NCBI GenBank assembly: GCA_023228725.1
Contig: JALOAQ010000004.1
Coordinates: forward strand, 1-47,090
Direction of reading: 5' to 3'
Origin: Bacteroidales bacterium
Lineage (GTDB): Bacteria > Bacteroidota > Bacteroidia > Bacteroidales > ML635J-15
Length of the DNA: 47,090 nt
Positions within the stretch are counted from its first letter, which is position 1; every line of letters starts with the position of its first letter. The notes beneath the pieces were generated by a model that did no database searches, had not been told where the DNA came from, and saw nothing but the letters and a program-made list of their open reading frames with translations. Of the stretch, positions 46,707 through 47,090 are shown in pieces. The position numbers were made by a program, and so were the translations under genes.

Positions 46707-47090
46707 TTATTCCTTTTTATTTAGTTTCTTTTTTTCTGTTGCAGGTGGTAAAAAGTTATCAGAAGTAATTACCTTTTGTCCTGTTTTGCTTTCAAGCTCT
46801 TTTCTTGCATTTTTAGCAACTGCACCACCTTTTTTACCTGCAATAGCATTTTGTTGAACTCCTTTTGCTTTTTCTGCTTCTGCAATTTGTCGGGTTGAAA
46901 GTTCGGCTAATGCTGTGAAAATAAGTTCAGCCTCGCTCATATGATCACGCAAGTTTTGAGTTTTTAGTCCTTTCAAATCTTTGTGCTTTTTTACGCTCAA
47001 ACCTGTCCATTCTTGATGGATAATATTTGTGAGAAAAGCAAACTCGTCAGATTTTTCAATTCCGCTTTCTTTCCAATAGTCGGTAAGTTT
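46707..47090 (-). CDS. DinD/Bro-N-like protein, C-terminal part (N-terminus beyond right edge)
   Basis: The frame is open from the right edge to the stop at 46707-46709, giving 127 visible codons. It is not limited to a TTG at 47000, because the upstream codons continue without a stop (KLTDYWKESGIEKSDEFAF, then NIIHQEWTGL). The visible part reads KDLKGLKTQNLRDHMSEAEL, IFTALAELSTRQIAEAEKAK, GKKGGAVAKNARKELESKTG and VITSDNFLPP, which fits the C-terminus of DinD/Bro-N-type proteins (DNA-damage-inducible or phage antirepressor-like). The tail is Lys-rich. The N-terminal Bro-N domain would lie outside the window. Such genes are often carried by mobile elements or accessory islands. Product activity is not established. 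Confidence 0.8.
   Translation of the reverse strand, partial: KLTDYWKESGIEKSDEFAFLTNIIHQEWTGLSVKKHKDLKGLKTQNLRDHMSEAELIFTALAELSTRQIAEAEKAKGVQQNAIAGKKGGAVAKNARKELESKTGQKVITSDNFLPPATEKKKLNKKE

Noticed and set aside
1..47090. tRNA, rRNA, CRISPR or insertion-sequence genes.
   Set aside because: No tRNA-like cloverleaf, rRNA-like segment, spaced direct repeats or transposase-like frame was seen; this was checked by eye only.

Overview
This AT-rich window (roughly 30% G+C by eye) is a chromosomal stretch from a member of the Bacteroidota. Four complete genes carry signal peptides plus C-terminal type IX secretion (T9SS) sorting domains. Promoter -7 elements match the Bacteroidota TAnnTTTG form. 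Several proteins belong to families largely restricted to the phylum: GWxTD, DUF4783, DUF6029, the BT_3928-type DoxX protein and the Omp28-like lipoprotein. No rRNA, tRNA, CRISPR array or insertion sequence was found. The gene content is mostly core housekeeping interleaved with secreted proteins.

Layout. 1-2262 (-): N-terminal 754 codons of a secreted beta-propeller protein cut by the left edge. 2372-4172: an aspartate aminotransferase and a divergent small membrane protein. 4188-11552: a giant alpha-2-macroglobulin and a divergent T9SS esterase. 11601-17310 (-): gmk, yicC, an NtrY-like sensor kinase and rlmH. 17438-19601 (+): DUF4783, nadC and a YihY/BrkB membrane protein, joined by 4-base start/stop overlaps. 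19714-21831 (+): the headline gene. 21854-32220 (-): a long operon of tmk, a DoxX/BT_3928 protein, tpiA, prmA, a 1500-residue secreted protein, a GWxTD lipoprotein and rlmB. 32324-38564: folP, a fused glycogen synthase/phosphorylase and trpS. 38599-44767 (-): ubiX, a beta-barrel, an Omp28-like lipoprotein, DUF6029, a TlpA thioredoxin and a T9SS thioredoxin/PKD protein. 45116-46257 (+): a T9SS protein and yraN. 46707-47090 (-): the C-terminal part of a DinD/Bro-N-like protein cut by the right edge.

Main finding. The gene at 19714-21831 encodes a signal peptide, a thioredoxin-like domain, three PKD domains and a T9SS sorting domain, interrupted by one in-frame TGA at 19885-19887. That TGA sits exactly where the nucleophilic Cys of the CxxC motif belongs (codon 58; motif U-G-S-C). 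Three thioredoxin-fold proteins in this same window have Cys at the aligned position. About 35 bases starting just before the TGA are about 60% G+C, use codons that look rare here, and fold into a bulged stem-loop whose apical loop begins 18 bases after the TGA, as expected of a bacterial SECIS element. I read this as a likely selenocysteine-containing thioredoxin exported by T9SS. A fresh nonsense mutation is the alternative.

Second point: tpiA is broken by a one-base frameshift near its 3' end. The correct C-terminus continues in the next frame and ends in a 4-base overlap with prmA, so the lesion is either very recent, a sequence error, or a recoding site.
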